The notes: generated by a model not told the origin, from the letters alone. A stretch of DNA of 64,000 bases from Ottowia flava (GCF_042680565.1 NZ_JBHUEJ010000036.1:62001-126000); one strand, 5' to 3'. Positions 1-8,743 are shown, numbered from the stretch's first letter. Numbers and translations are program-made.

Positions 1-384
1 ATGGAAGCCGCGCCACCGGCCCCCGCACCCGTGCCGGCGCCGCCGTCTCCCCCACCGCCGGCCCCGCCCGCGCCACCGGCGCCGGCGCCTGAAGTGGTGG
101 TGCAGCCGTCGACCAACGCCGCCCACCTGAACAACCCGCGCCCGCCCTACCCGGCGATGAGCAAGCGGCTGGGCGAAACCGGCCGCGTGATCGTGCGTGT
201 GCTGATCGGCCCGGACGGCCGCGCGCAGGAAGCGCGCATTCAGCGCTCCAGCGGTTTCGACCGGCTCGATCAGGTCGCCCTGGAAACCGCCCGCGACCGC
301 TGGCGCTACCGGCCCGGCACGCGCAATGGCGTGCCCGAGGCGATGTGGTTCAACGTGCCGATCAATTTCGAGCTGACCGACTGA
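1..384 (+). CDS. tonB: TonB energy transducer, C-terminal part (5' end outside window)
   Basis: TonB transmits the proton-motive force from ExbB/ExbD in the inner membrane to TonB-dependent outer-membrane receptors. The visible 127 residues start in a Pro/Ala-rich stretch (about residues 4-30), the periplasm-spanning linker typical of TonB. A TonB C-terminal domain follows, with a PPYP segment near 48-51, GRVIVRVLIGPDG near 61-73 and WRYRPG near 101-106. The N-terminal membrane anchor is missing, so the gene almost certainly begins upstream of base 1 and the ATG at 1 is probably internal. exbB starts 42 bases downstream on the same strand, with exbD and hemP after it, which supports a haem/iron uptake operon. 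The family call is firm; the true start cannot be seen. Confidence 0.88.
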   Translation: MEAAPPAPAPVPAPPSPPPPAPPAPPAPAPEVVVQPSTNAAHLNNPRPPYPAMSKRLGETGRVIVRVLIGPDGRAQEARIQRSSGFDRLDQVALETARDRWRYRPGTRNGVPEAMWFNVPINFELTD

Positions 385-426
385 GCGGCGCCGCATTCAA
401 GAGTTTGACGTTTTGGAGTGAGTGAG

Positions 427-1143
427 ATGAATTCGCAATTTGGATTGACGCACGTCTGGGCCCAGGGCGACTGGGTGACGCGCAGCGTGTTTGCGGCCTT
501 GGTGCTGATGTCGCTGGCCTCGTGGGTGGTGATCCTGATCAAGGCGCTGGACGTGATGCGCGCCAAGCGTCAGGCCGCCCGCGTCGAGAGCTTCTGGCAC
601 TCGGCCGACATGGCCGAAGGGCTGAACAAGCTGGGCGACGCCGACCGCAACCCGTTCCGCGAACTGGCGGTGGAAGGCCGCGAAGCCGCCGCCCACCACC
701 GCGCCACCAAGGCGCAGCTGCACGACAGCCTGGACGCCAGCGACTGGATCTCGCGCGCCCTGCGCAACAGCATCGACAACGCCACCGGCCGCCTGCAGGC
801 GGGCCTGGCGATCCTGGCCTCGGTCGGCTCCACCGCGCCTTTCGTCGGGCTGTTCGGCACCGTCTGGGGCATCTACCACGCGCTGATGAGCATCGGCCAG
901 GCCGGCCAGGCCAGCATCGACCAGGTGGCCGGCCCGATCGGCGAGGCGCTGATCATGACCGCGCTGGGCCTGGCGGTGGCCATCCCCGCGGTGCTCGGCT
1001 ACAACGCGCTGGTGCGCGGCAACAAGCACATCCTGGCCAAGCTGGGCCGCTTCGCGCACGACCTGCACGCCTACTACGTCACCGGTGCCCGCGTGACCGC
1101 CAGCCAGGCGGACGCCCGCGTGGTGCCGATGAAGAAAGCCTGA
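427..1143 (+). CDS. exbB: ExbB proton-channel subunit (MotA/TolQ/ExbB family)
   Basis: ExbB forms the inner-membrane pentameric proton channel that, with ExbD, energises TonB. The 238-residue product has one membrane helix near the N-terminus (about 18-40) and two more around 120-145 and 170-195, with the family signature around GLFGTVWGIYHALM. This three-helix layout and length fit ExbB. The ATG at 427 is chosen over an in-frame GTG at 418 because GGAG at 414-417 lies nine bases upstream of it. The gene lies between tonB and exbD, with only 14 bases to exbD, so co-transcription is expected. TolQ is the main alternative, but no tolR/tolA/tolB neighbours are present and hemP follows. Confidence 0.92.
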   Translation: MNSQFGLTHVWAQGDWVTRSVFAALVLMSLASWVVILIKALDVMRAKRQAARVESFWHSADMAEGLNKLGDADRNPFRELAVEGREAAAHHRATKAQLHDSLDASDWISRALRNSIDNATGRLQAGLAILASVGSTAPFVGLFGTVWGIYHALMSIGQAGQASIDQVAGPIGEALIMTALGLAVAIPAVLGYNALVRGNKHILAKLGRFAHDLHAYYVTGARVTASQADARVVPMKKA

Positions 1144-1157
1144 TCGGAGCACACACC

Positions 1158-1574
1158 ATGGCCGGATTCATCGCCGACGAGCACGACGAGGTGATGAGCG
1201 AGATCAACATGGTCCCGTTCATCGACGTGATGCTCGTGCTGCTCATCATCTTCATCATCACCGTGCCGGTGATGAAGCACGCGGTCAACGTCGAGCTGCC
1301 GCGCGCCAGCAACGAGAAGGAGCTGATCAAGCCCGAAACCGTCAACCTGACGGTGCAGGCCGACGGCAGCTACGCGCTGGGCGACGAAAAGATCGCCGAC
1401 GACCAGCTGGCCCCGCGCCTGCAGGCCGAAGCCGCCAAGCAGCCGCAGCCCGACCTGCACATCCGCGGCGACCGCGACGTGCGCTACGAGCGCGTGGCGC
1501 AAGCCATGGCCGCCGCACAGCAGGCCGGCCTGAAGAAGATCGGCTTCGTGACCGAGCCCAAAACGGCGCCCTGA
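1158..1574 (+). CDS. exbD: ExbD biopolymer transport protein
   Basis: ExbD is the single-pass partner of ExbB in the TonB energising complex. The 138-residue protein has a short cytoplasmic N-terminus, one membrane helix (about 20-40) carrying the conserved Asp of the MVPFIDVMLVLLIIF segment (D23 in this numbering, the proton-path residue known in the family), and a periplasmic domain ending in a KKIGFVT-like motif. The start at 1158 gives the normal ExbD N-terminus EVMSEINMVPFID. Fifteen bases separate it from hemP. TolR is the alternative, but the neighbours favour ExbD. Confidence 0.93.
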   Translation: MAGFIADEHDEVMSEINMVPFIDVMLVLLIIFIITVPVMKHAVNVELPRASNEKELIKPETVNLTVQADGSYALGDEKIADDQLAPRLQAEAAKQPQPDLHIRGDRDVRYERVAQAMAAAQQAGLKKIGFVTEPKTAP

Positions 1575-1589
1575 CCCCGGAGACCCCTC

Positions 1590-1796
1590 ATGAGCCTCTC
1601 GTCCGCACCCGTGTCGACCACCACCTTGCGCATGCCCCGCCCTGCCGCGCGTGCGCAGCCCGAAGCGGCGCCCGCCGCCGCGCCCATGCCCAGCGACCAG
1701 CTGCTGCAGGGCCGCAAGGCGATCGAGATCAGCCACAACGGCTCGGTCTACCGCCTGCAGGCCACCAAGCTCGGCAAGCTGATCCTGACCAAATAA
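1590..1796 (+). CDS. hemP: Hemin uptake protein HemP
   Basis: HemP is a small protein found beside haem-uptake genes. In some Burkholderiales it acts as a regulator or activator needed for haem-receptor expression. The 68-residue product has a variable Ala/Pro-rich N-terminus and a C-terminal block (about 38-68) with the family hallmarks QGRKAIEI, HNGSVYRL and GKLILTK at the very end. Length and C-terminal motif match HemP. It is the last gene of the tonB-exbB-exbD-hemP run and follows exbD by 15 bases. No haem receptor lies within the window downstream, because the next gene (ureD) converges from the other strand. Confidence 0.85.
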   Translation: MSLSSAPVSTTTLRMPRPAARAQPEAAPAAAPMPSDQLLQGRKAIEISHNGSVYRLQATKLGKLILTK

Positions 1797-1942
1797 ACGC
1801 CGCATCGGGCCGCGCCAGCCGCCCGACCGCCGCACCCTTTCATCGTGGGAGGCGCCCCGTAGGCGCCATTGACAGAGCCAGCCAGGTTTGCCCAGCCAAC
1901 TCTCTTTTCCTCGAATGGCGCCATCGCCCGGCGCTTTGTAAA

Positions 1943-1997
1943 GAAATCTGGCGCTAGCCCTACAGCCCCCTGCGCAGGCAGCTACGCTTAATATAGC
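1943..1997 (-). repeat. Short intergenic repeat (family copy 1)
   Basis: Copy of the roughly 55-base intergenic repeat of this window. It contains the marks CTACAGCC and CTGCGCAGGCAGCTA followed by an AT-rich end. It lies in the 237-base gap between hemP and the convergent ureD. The orientation used here takes the strand on which TAGCTGCCTGCGCA reads first as plus. Confidence 0.7.
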
Positions 1998-2033
1998 GCC
2001 CTCGCCGCTTGTCCGCAGGCTGTTCAACGCCCC

Positions 2034-2870
2034 TCAAGTCGCCCAGATGCGCGGCACTACGTCCGGCAACCCCCACAGCACCTCACGCCACGCCCCCCGC
2101 ACGCGCCGCAGCGCGGCCACCGCGGGCTCCACCACCGGCGCCGCCACGCGCGCCACCAGCACCCGCGGCTCGGGGCTGGTCACCCCGCCGTCCCAGGCTG
2201 CCTGTGCCGTCGGCTCACCCAGGGCAGCGCGGGCCGCGTCGAGCGCCTGTTCACGCCGCGTACGGTCCAGCGGCGCGCCGGCCACGAAGAACACGCTCGC
2301 CAGACAGCGGTGCCCGCCCAGGCCCAGCGGACTCTCCAGCAGCCGCTGATCGCTGGCGGCAATCTTGCCGCGCTCCAGCCACCCCCCCGGCACCTCGATG
2401 TGCTGCAGCAGGCTGCCCGCGGCAAACGGCTGGTCGGCGAGAGGCAGGCCCAGCGCCGTGATGTCCCACCCCATCAGCTCGCCGCCCGGCGCCACGTCCA
2501 GAGTCAGGTGGTTCTCGGCCTGGCAACCGCTGTAGCAAATCGCCTCCTGCGGCAGCCATTCAAGCCTGCCTCCGCCGGCCACCTGCAGCGCCGCGCGCTG
2601 CACGCCAGCCTCGCCTTCGCTGCGGTAAAACCGCGTCGCGCCCGGCGTGGTCACGAGGCCATGCGCGCCCTCGCCCACGCTCACCCGTATGTCCAGCACG
2701 TCGCCGCCCACGATGCCACCGGGCGGGTGCACCAGCACGTTGTGGCACACCGCATCGCCCTCGGGGTACAGGCTTTGCAGGACGCGCAGCGGGCCGCTGT
2801 GCCGGTGCCGCGCGACGCAGCGGCCGTGCTCGGCGCGGTAGTCGATGTGCAGGTCGGCGTGCCAGGTCAT
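2034..2870 (-). CDS. ureD: Urease accessory protein UreD
   Basis: UreD (UreH) is the scaffold that, with UreF and UreG, delivers nickel to apo-urease. The 278-residue product carries family marks LRVLQSLYPEG, the HNVLVHPPGGIVGGD block (about residues 45-59), and a TPGATRFYRS segment, all typical of UreD. The ATG at 2870 is chosen because it places MTWHADLHIDY, a usual UreD-like beginning, at the start. No ureA, B, C, E, F or G is present. The upstream neighbour on the same strand is boxA, behind a terminator, and the downstream neighbour converges. The gene is therefore isolated from its usual operon within this window. Identity is firm; whether the cell has a complete urease cannot be told from here. 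Confidence 0.9.
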   Translation of the reverse strand: MTWHADLHIDYRAEHGRCVARHRHSGPLRVLQSLYPEGDAVCHNVLVHPPGGIVGGDVLDIRVSVGEGAHGLVTTPGATRFYRSEGEAGVQRAALQVAGGGRLEWLPQEAICYSGCQAENHLTLDVAPGGELMGWDITALGLPLADQPFAAGSLLQHIEVPGGWLERGKIAASDQRLLESPLGLGGHRCLASVFFVAGAPLDRTRREQALDAARAALGEPTAQAAWDGGVTSPEPRVLVARVAAPVVEPAVAALRRVRGAWREVLWGLPDVVPRIWAT

Positions 2871-2921
2871 GCGGCGATTATCGGTGGCAGGCCGCCGTCC
2901 GCGACACCCGCACCGTTTCGC

Positions 2922-2963
2922 ACAAAAAAACACTGCCCGCGCTGGACAGGCCAGCGCGGGCAG
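2922..2963 (-). terminator. Rho-independent terminator after boxA
   Basis: A perfect 13-bp stem (2933-2945 with 2951-2963) and a 5-base loop are followed, on the minus strand, by a T-run (A-run at 2924-2930 on the plus strand). It lies about 45 bases past the boxA stop and ahead of ureD, so it probably ends the box operon and insulates ureD. Confidence 0.85.
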
Positions 2964-3007
2964 CTATGGTTTTGGAAGCGATCCGCGCGCCTGCGCGGAC
3001 CAGCGCT

Positions 3008-4309
3008 TCAGTAAGTCTCCAGGTGCAGCCGCCCTTCCTTCTTCAGGCGCGGGCCGATGTCGTCCCAGTTCAGGCCTGCGCCCTGCGCCACGTCGCGCAG
3101 GGCCAGCACGACGCCCTCTTCCATGCTTTTGAGGCCGCAGACGTAGAAGTGGCTGTTGGCGTCCTGCAGCAGGCCAGCCAGATCGGCGGCGCGTTCGCGC
3201 ATAAGGTCCTGCACGTACTTCTTGGGCGCGCCCTGCGTACGGCTGAAGGCGAAGTTGATGTCGATGAAGTCCTTGGGCAGGCCGAGCAGCGGGCCGAAGT
3301 ACGGCAGCTCTTCCTTGGTGCGGGCGCCGAAGAACAGCATCAGCTTGCCGCCCTCGAACTTGCCCGACTTGCGCAGACGCCGGCGCCACTCGGTCATGGC
3401 GCGCATGGGCGCCGAGCCGGTGCCGGTGCAGATCATGACGATGTGGCTGCGCGGGTGGTTGGGCATCAGGAAGCTGGTACCGAACGGGCCGGTGACCTGC
3501 ACTTTGTCGCCCACCTTCAGATCGCACATGTAGTTGCTGGCGACGCCGCGCACGGGCTTGCCGTCGTAGTCTTCCAGCACGCGCTTGATGGTCAGGCTGA
3601 TGTTGTTGTAGCCGGGCCGTTCGCCGTTGCGCGGGCTGGCGATGCTGTACTGGCGCGGGTGGTGCGGCTTGCCGCGCTCGTCCACGCCGGGCGGGATGAT
3701 GCCGATGGACTGCCCTTCCAGCACCGGAAACGGCATGCTGCCGAAGTCCAGCATGATGTGGTGGGTGTCGTACTGGGTGCCGACTTCGGTCACACGCACC
3801 GTGCCCACCACGGTGGCGGTGACGAATTTTTCGGCCGCCTTGGGGCCGTACAGGTTGGCGAAGGCGGCGGCGGCCGACCAGGGCGGGATGGTGGCGCCGT
3901 AGGCGGCCGAGTTGAAGGGCGCTTCGCCCGTCGGGTCGGCGGCCGGTGCAGCCTGCGCTTGCGGCTGCAGGTCGGCCGCGGCGTCGGACGCGCCATCGGC
4001 CACGCCGAGCGCGGCCAGCTCTTCCGGGGTTTTCTCCGGCGGCAGCTCTTCCCAGCTGAACTGTTCTTCCAGCGTGTAGGGCTGGGCCTTGGGCACCAGG
4101 CGCCAGTTGTCGATGCTGCCGGTGGGGCATGGCGAGATGCAGGCCATGCAGAAGTTGCACTTGCTGGCGTCGACCACGTAGTTGTTGCTGTCGTGCGTGA
4201 CCGCCAGTTGTGGGCAGACGGATTCGCAGGTGTTGCAGCGGATGCAGATCTCGGGGTCGATCAGGTGCTGCTTGAGGATGGCGGTGTCGGCTGTGGCGGT
4301 GTCGCTCAT
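3008..4309 (-). CDS. boxA: Benzoyl-CoA 2,3-epoxidase reductase subunit BoxA
   Basis: BoxA passes electrons from NADPH to the diiron oxygenase BoxB, which epoxidises benzoyl-CoA in the aerobic hybrid (box) pathway. The 433-residue protein begins with a two-cluster ferredoxin domain: Cys 22/25/28/32 and Cys 51/54/57/61 form two [4Fe-4S] motifs. An Ala/Pro-rich linker (about 95-135) leads to a ferredoxin-NADP reductase-like module with RQYSIASPRNGER (FAD binding) and ICTGTGSAPMRAM (NADPH binding). The ATG at 4309 is preceded by GGAG; further upstream in-frame starts would add an unconserved leader. It is last in boxR-boxC-boxB-boxA order and is followed by a terminator. Confidence 0.96.
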   Translation of the reverse strand: MSDTATADTAILKQHLIDPEICIRCNTCESVCPQLAVTHDSNNYVVDASKCNFCMACISPCPTGSIDNWRLVPKAQPYTLEEQFSWEELPPEKTPEELAALGVADGASDAAADLQPQAQAAPAADPTGEAPFNSAAYGATIPPWSAAAAFANLYGPKAAEKFVTATVVGTVRVTEVGTQYDTHHIMLDFGSMPFPVLEGQSIGIIPPGVDERGKPHHPRQYSIASPRNGERPGYNNISLTIKRVLEDYDGKPVRGVASNYMCDLKVGDKVQVTGPFGTSFLMPNHPRSHIVMICTGTGSAPMRAMTEWRRRLRKSGKFEGGKLMLFFGARTKEELPYFGPLLGLPKDFIDINFAFSRTQGAPKKYVQDLMRERAADLAGLLQDANSHFYVCGLKSMEEGVVLALRDVAQGAGLNWDDIGPRLKKEGRLHLETY

Positions 4310-4434
4310 CGTGGTCTCCGCGGGAATCTGAGAATTGACAAGGTCAGTATGCAACAAGGCCACGGCGACGGGGCGCCGCGCGTGGCCTTGCCAGGCTGCT
4401 GGGCCGCCGCCGGGGCGGCGGCTGCGCCGTGCGA

Positions 4435-5862
4435 TCAGTTGAAGCGCACGTACTCGTAGTCCACCGGCTGGCGGTTGATGCCCATGACCGGCGGTGCGAT
4501 CCAGTTGGCGAACTGGCCGGGCTCAACCACGCGGCCCATCAGGCTGGCGACGAAGGCGAAGTCTTCCGGGCTGGGCAGCCACTCGTCCTTCTTGGCGGCC
4601 CATTCGGCGTCGTTCACGATGCGGCCTTCGGGCGACATGCGGATGCCGGCCAGCGCGCCGATCTGGCGGTTGAACGCCTTGTGCGGCACGGTGAGGCGGG
4701 TGGGGATGCCGGCTTTTTCCAGCACCTTGTTCCAGCGGCCGACGCCGGCGACGGAGTCCTTGATGAAGTCGTCGCGCAGCACTTCATTCAGCGCGTTGAG
4801 CATCGGCACTTCCTTCTCGACCAGCTGGCCGTTCTGCACTTCCAGCACCTTGTAGGTCTGGCCCTTGAGCAGGTGGTCGTCGTCGCGCTTGCCTTCTTCG
4901 TAGCGGCCCTTCAGGCCCGAGCTGTAGAAGATGGCGGCGTTGCTGGACTGGTCCGCGCCGAACAGGTCGATCGTCACCGAGTAGTGGAAGTTCAGGTAGC
5001 GCTGGATGGTACCCAGGTCGATCGCGCCGGCGGCACGGATCTTCTGCGGGTCGTCGGTCTTCAGCTCGTTCATCAGCTGCGCGGTGCGCTGGATCACGCG
5101 CGACACGCCGGATTCGCCGACAAACATGTGGTGCGCCTCTTCGGTCAGCATGAACTTGGTGGTGCGCGCCAGCGGGTCGAAGGCACTTTCAGCCAAGGCC
5201 GACAGCTGGAACTTGCCGTCGCGGTCGGTGAAGTAGGTGAACATGAAGAAGGCCAGCCAGTCCGGCGTCTTCTCGTTGAAAGCGCCCAGGATGCGGGGGT
5301 TGTCCTGGTCACCCGACTGGCGCTGCAGCAGGGCTTCGGCTTCTTCACGGCCGTCGCGGCCGAAGTGCTTGTGCAGCAGGTAGACCATGGCCCACAGGTG
5401 GCGGCCTTCTTCGACGTTGACCTGGAACAGGTTGCGCAGGTCGTACTGGCTCGGGCAGGTCAGGCCGAGGTGGCGCTGCTGCTCGACCGACGCCGGCTCG
5501 GTGTCGCCCTGCGTCACGATGATGCGGCGCAGGTTGGCGCGGTGCTCGCCCGGCACGTCCTGCCAGGCCTTTTCGCCCAGGTGGTCACCGAAGTGGATCT
5601 TGCGTTCGGCGTCGCCCGGGTTCAGGAAGATGCCCCAGCGGTAGTCGCGCATCTTGACGTGGCCAAACTGCGCCCAGCCGTTCGGGTCCACGCTGACGGC
5701 GGTGCGCAGGTAGACATCGAAGTTGGTCGAGCCTTCGGGGCCCACGTCGTCCCACCAGTTGATGAAGTTCGGCTGCCAGCTTTCCAGCGCGCGCTGCAGC
5801 GTGCGGTCGTCCGACAGGTTGACGTTGTTGGGGATCTTCTGGCTGTAATCGATGCTGCTCAT
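4435..5862 (-). CDS. boxB: Benzoyl-CoA 2,3-epoxidase oxygenase subunit BoxB
   Basis: BoxB is the class I diiron epoxidase that converts benzoyl-CoA to 2,3-epoxybenzoyl-CoA using O2 and electrons from BoxA. The 475-residue product has the two carboxylate/histidine motifs EEGRH (151-155) and EEAHH (241-245), plus E122 and D213. These positions correspond, with a shift of two, to the diiron ligands reported for the Azoarcus enzyme as I recall them (E120, E150, H153, D211, E240, H243). The ATG at 5862 has GGAG just upstream. It lies between boxC and boxA with 125 bases to boxA, and a short repeat occupies most of the gap on the boxC side. Confidence 0.97.
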   Translation of the reverse strand: MSSIDYSQKIPNNVNLSDDRTLQRALESWQPNFINWWDDVGPEGSTNFDVYLRTAVSVDPNGWAQFGHVKMRDYRWGIFLNPGDAERKIHFGDHLGEKAWQDVPGEHRANLRRIIVTQGDTEPASVEQQRHLGLTCPSQYDLRNLFQVNVEEGRHLWAMVYLLHKHFGRDGREEAEALLQRQSGDQDNPRILGAFNEKTPDWLAFFMFTYFTDRDGKFQLSALAESAFDPLARTTKFMLTEEAHHMFVGESGVSRVIQRTAQLMNELKTDDPQKIRAAGAIDLGTIQRYLNFHYSVTIDLFGADQSSNAAIFYSSGLKGRYEEGKRDDDHLLKGQTYKVLEVQNGQLVEKEVPMLNALNEVLRDDFIKDSVAGVGRWNKVLEKAGIPTRLTVPHKAFNRQIGALAGIRMSPEGRIVNDAEWAAKKDEWLPSPEDFAFVASLMGRVVEPGQFANWIAPPVMGINRQPVDYEYVRFN

Positions 5863-5904
5863 GGGAGTCTCCTGAAGGATGGAAGCGATGAACGAATACT
5901 ATGA

Positions 5905-5960
5905 ATTCAGTAGCTGTCTGCGTAGGTGGTTGTAGCGCTGGCAGCCGATTTCCTTACCAA
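5905..5960 (+). repeat. Short intergenic repeat (copy 2), between boxC and boxB
   Basis: Shows the TAGCTGTCTGCGTAGG core, then TGTAGCGCTGGCAGCCGATTT, diverged from the better copies. It fills most of the 114-base gap between boxC and boxB, inside a presumed operon. Confidence 0.65.
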
Positions 5961-5976
5961 TAGCGGCGCAGCGCCA

Positions 5977-7635
5977 TCACACGCGGTTCATGTCGAACTG
6001 GGCCTTGTCGCCCTTGCCGTAAACCTTCAGCGCGCCCTTCTCGCCCACAGCGTTGGGGCGCTGGAAGATCCAGTTCTGCCAGGCCGAGAGGCGCCCGAAG
6101 ATGCGGGTGAACATGTTCTCTTGCTGGGCAAAGCGCAGGTTGGCTTCCAGGCCCGTGAGCGCGTCGGGGCTCATGGCGGCGCGCTCTTCCAGGGCGATGC
6201 GGATCTCGTCGTTCCAGTCGATGTCGTCCAGCGCGGCGGTGATCAGGCCCAGTTTTTCGGCCGCTTCGCCGTCCAGCTTCTGGCCGATCGCGGCCTTGGC
6301 GGCAGACAGCGGTGCGTCTTCTTCGTAGAAGCGGCGCGCCAGGCGCGACTGGCCGTTGACCATGGGGTAGGTGCCGAAGTTGAGTTCGTTCAATTCCAGC
6401 GTCGGGGCCTTGGCCGGCTCGTCGGGCAGGATCAGCATGTAGGCGCGGTCGGCGCAGAAGGCCAGCTCGGCCAGCGTGCCGGCAAAGCAGCTGCCGGATT
6501 CGATCAAAGCGAACAGGCTGCGCGAGGACACATCCAGGCGCGCCAGCGTGCGGCGCAGCATGCCCAGGGTTTCGCGCACGAACCAGTGGTCCTTGTGGGC
6601 CAGCATCAGCGCATCGTTGGTCAGCACGGCGGCGGCGTCGCCTTCGGTCTTCAGCACCCAGGCGCCGATGTCCAGCTCGTTGGTGCGCATGCACAGGATG
6701 GCGTCGTCCAGCTCGCGCGCCATCTGCAGCGGGTACCAGGCGGCGCCGGCGGCTTCGATGCCGGCGATGTCGGTCGGCTGCGCGCCGTTGGGCGCCTTCA
6801 CGGTAAAGGTGGCCACGCGCTTGGCACGGTCGATGTCGACCTTGACGTAGGTGTACACCACACCGGCTTCGGACTCGGTGCGCTCCACTTTCGGCAGCGC
6901 CACGCCCTTGCCAGCGGCCGGCCGGTCGCTGCCAGCGGCCAGTTGGCCGGCGCGCTCGGCGACGAAGGCGTCGAACTGTGCGGGCTTGACCACCGCGTCG
7001 ACCAGGCGCCATTCCACGGCCTTCTGGCCGCGCACGCCTTCGCTGGTCGTGCAGAAGATGTCGGCGCGGTCGTGGCGCACGTGGCGCTTGTCGGTCACGC
7101 GGGTCAGGCCGCCGGTGCCGGGTAGCACGCCCAGCAGCGGCACTTCGGGCAGGCTGACGGAGGACGAGCGGTCGTCGACCAGCACGATGTCGTCGCAGGC
7201 CAGGGCCAATTCGTAGCCACCGCCGGCGCAGGCGCCGTTCAGCGCGGCCAGGAACTTCAGGCCGCTGTGCTGGGAGGAATCCTCAATGCCGTTGCGGGTT
7301 TCGTTGGTGAACTTGCAGAAGTTCACCTTCCAGGCGTGGCTCGACAGGCCCAGCATGAAGATGTTGGCGCCGGAGCAGAACACGCGGTCCTTGCCGCTGG
7401 TCACGACCACGGTGCGCACTTCGGGATGCTCGAAGCGGATGCGCTGCAGCGCATCGTGCAATTCGATGTCGACGCCCAGGTCGTAGCTGTTGAGCTTGAG
7501 CTTGTAGCCCGGGCGGATGCCCGCGTCTTCATCGATGTCGATGGCCAGTTTGGCGACCGGGCCGTCGAAGCTGAGTTGGAGGTGGCGGTACTGGCTCGGG
7601 TCGGTGCGGTAGTCGACTTGGGGCTGTGCGCTCAT
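5977..7635 (-). CDS. boxC: Benzoyl-CoA-dihydrodiol lyase BoxC
   Basis: BoxC hydrolytically opens 2,3-epoxybenzoyl-CoA to 3,4-dehydroadipyl-CoA semialdehyde and formate. The 552-residue protein is a double crotonase/enoyl-CoA hydratase-like chain. The first half holds VVTSGKDRVFCSGANIFML and GACAGGGYELALACD, the oxyanion-hole segments of the crotonase fold; the second half is divergent. This length and arrangement are specific to BoxC. The ATG at 7635 has GGAG upstream and gives MSAQPQVDYRTDPS. It is the first box structural gene after boxR, with its own promoter/operator at 7718-7762. Downstream steps of the pathway, such as the aldehyde dehydrogenase, are not in this window. Confidence 0.96.
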   Translation of the reverse strand: MSAQPQVDYRTDPSQYRHLQLSFDGPVAKLAIDIDEDAGIRPGYKLKLNSYDLGVDIELHDALQRIRFEHPEVRTVVVTSGKDRVFCSGANIFMLGLSSHAWKVNFCKFTNETRNGIEDSSQHSGLKFLAALNGACAGGGYELALACDDIVLVDDRSSSVSLPEVPLLGVLPGTGGLTRVTDKRHVRHDRADIFCTTSEGVRGQKAVEWRLVDAVVKPAQFDAFVAERAGQLAAGSDRPAAGKGVALPKVERTESEAGVVYTYVKVDIDRAKRVATFTVKAPNGAQPTDIAGIEAAGAAWYPLQMARELDDAILCMRTNELDIGAWVLKTEGDAAAVLTNDALMLAHKDHWFVRETLGMLRRTLARLDVSSRSLFALIESGSCFAGTLAELAFCADRAYMLILPDEPAKAPTLELNELNFGTYPMVNGQSRLARRFYEEDAPLSAAKAAIGQKLDGEAAEKLGLITAALDDIDWNDEIRIALEERAAMSPDALTGLEANLRFAQQENMFTRIFGRLSAWQNWIFQRPNAVGEKGALKVYGKGDKAQFDMNRV

Positions 7636-7717
7636 GTGTTGTCTCCTGCGGGTCTGAAAGGGGGCGGATGGGGTGGGGTGCTCGTCTTTGCCGACTTCTT
7701 CAACCGGCATGAGATGA

Positions 7718-7762
7718 ATAATAGTGCAAGTTTCCGCACCCGTCAATGCATTTTAATGCATC
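7718..7762 (-). promoter_or_regulatory. Promoter and BoxR operator of boxC
   Basis: On the minus strand TTGACG (7741-7746) is spaced 17 bases from TATTAT (7718-7723), a near-consensus sigma-70 promoter. Directly upstream and touching the -35 lies TGCA-N6-TGCA (7747-7760, inner sequence TTTTAA on the plus strand). A third TGCA (7725-7728) sits in the spacer beside the -10. TGCA-type repeats are the known recognition element of the BzdR/BoxR family. boxC begins about 80 bases downstream. Repression by BoxR, relieved by benzoyl-CoA, is the inferred control. Confidence 0.75.
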
Positions 7763-7769
7763 TTTTGAT

Positions 7770-8696
7770 TCAACCACCGTGCGCGACCACCTTCTTCACC
7801 TGCTTGCGCAGTTCGCCGTAGGTGGTTTCTTCGTCGCCCGCGCTGGTGTCGATGCGCAGGTCGGCCTTGGCGTAGAACGGCGCCCGCCCGACCAGGATGC
7901 GCTTGAGGTCTTCCATCGCCTCGGCGCTGGCCGCCATGGGCCGCATGTCGCCCTGCGCCGCCACGCGGCCCATGTGGTCGGCCGGGTCGGCCTGCAGCCA
8001 GATCGTGTAACAGTGCTGCAACAGCAGGTTGAAGTTGGCCGCGTCGGACACCAGACCGCCCGGGGTGGCGATCACCACTTCGGGGTAGATCTGGATGGCC
8101 TCTTCGAGCGCCCGGCGCTCGTAGCGGCGGTAGGCGTTGGTGCCGTACAGGTTGTGGATCTCGTTGATGCTGCAGCCGGCGAACTGCTCGATCTCGCGGC
8201 TCAGTTCGATGAAGGCGTAGCCCAACTCGTCCGCCAGACGCTGGCCCAGCGTGGACTTGCCGGCGCCGCGCAGGCCAATCAGCGCGATGCGCGTGGTGCG
8301 GATGCGGTCGGCATCGCCCGGCGCGTGGAACAGTTCCGACAGCGACTGGCGCGCGCGGCGCAGATCGGCTTCGTTGCGGTGCTCGAGCAGTTCGCGGATC
8401 ATCAGCCATTCGGGCGACGAGGTCGTCACGTCGCCCAGCAACTCGCTCAGGTCGCAATGCAGCGCCTGCGCCACCTGCAGCAGCACGAGGATGGACGCAT
8501 TGCCGGTGCCGTATTCCAGATTGGCCAGGTGCCGCTCGGACACCTCGGCCGCCTGCGCCACCGCCTTGCGCGTCAGCCCGCGGCGCGAACGCAAAGTGCG
8601 TACACGCTCACCCAGCGCCATCAGAAAAGGGTGCCGCACCCCTTCAGCGGCGGGAGGGGACGGGGTTCGGGCCAGTTCTTCGATCGTCGCGTTCAT
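7770..8696 (-). CDS. boxR: Benzoyl-CoA-responsive regulator BoxR (HTH + shikimate kinase-like domain)
   Basis: BoxR represses box genes and binds benzoyl-CoA as inducer. The 308-residue protein has an XRE-type helix-turn-helix (about 28-82, with LTRKAVAQAAEVSERHLANLE). A linker joins it to a shikimate kinase-like domain with a Walker A motif GLRGAGKST at 141-149. That fusion is diagnostic of the BzdR/BoxR family. The ATG at 8696 is chosen because residues further upstream would be read through the promoter region of bclA. It is divergent from bclA (200-base gap) and its stop lies eight bases before the boxC operator. Confidence 0.95.
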   Translation of the reverse strand: MNATIEELARTPSPPAAEGVRHPFLMALGERVRTLRSRRGLTRKAVAQAAEVSERHLANLEYGTGNASILVLLQVAQALHCDLSELLGDVTTSSPEWLMIRELLEHRNEADLRRARQSLSELFHAPGDADRIRTTRIALIGLRGAGKSTLGQRLADELGYAFIELSREIEQFAGCSINEIHNLYGTNAYRRYERRALEEAIQIYPEVVIATPGGLVSDAANFNLLLQHCYTIWLQADPADHMGRVAAQGDMRPMAASAEAMEDLKRILVGRAPFYAKADLRIDTSAGDEETTYGELRKQVKKVVAHGG

Positions 8697-8743
8697 GGGT
8701 TGGGTGCTCCAGTGCGCAGCGGGCCGTCCGGAGAACCCACCTC

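Noticed and set aside
1850..1870. GGCGCC ... GGCGCC inverted repeat after hemP as a terminator
   Set aside because: Short stem without a T-run; not strong enough to call.
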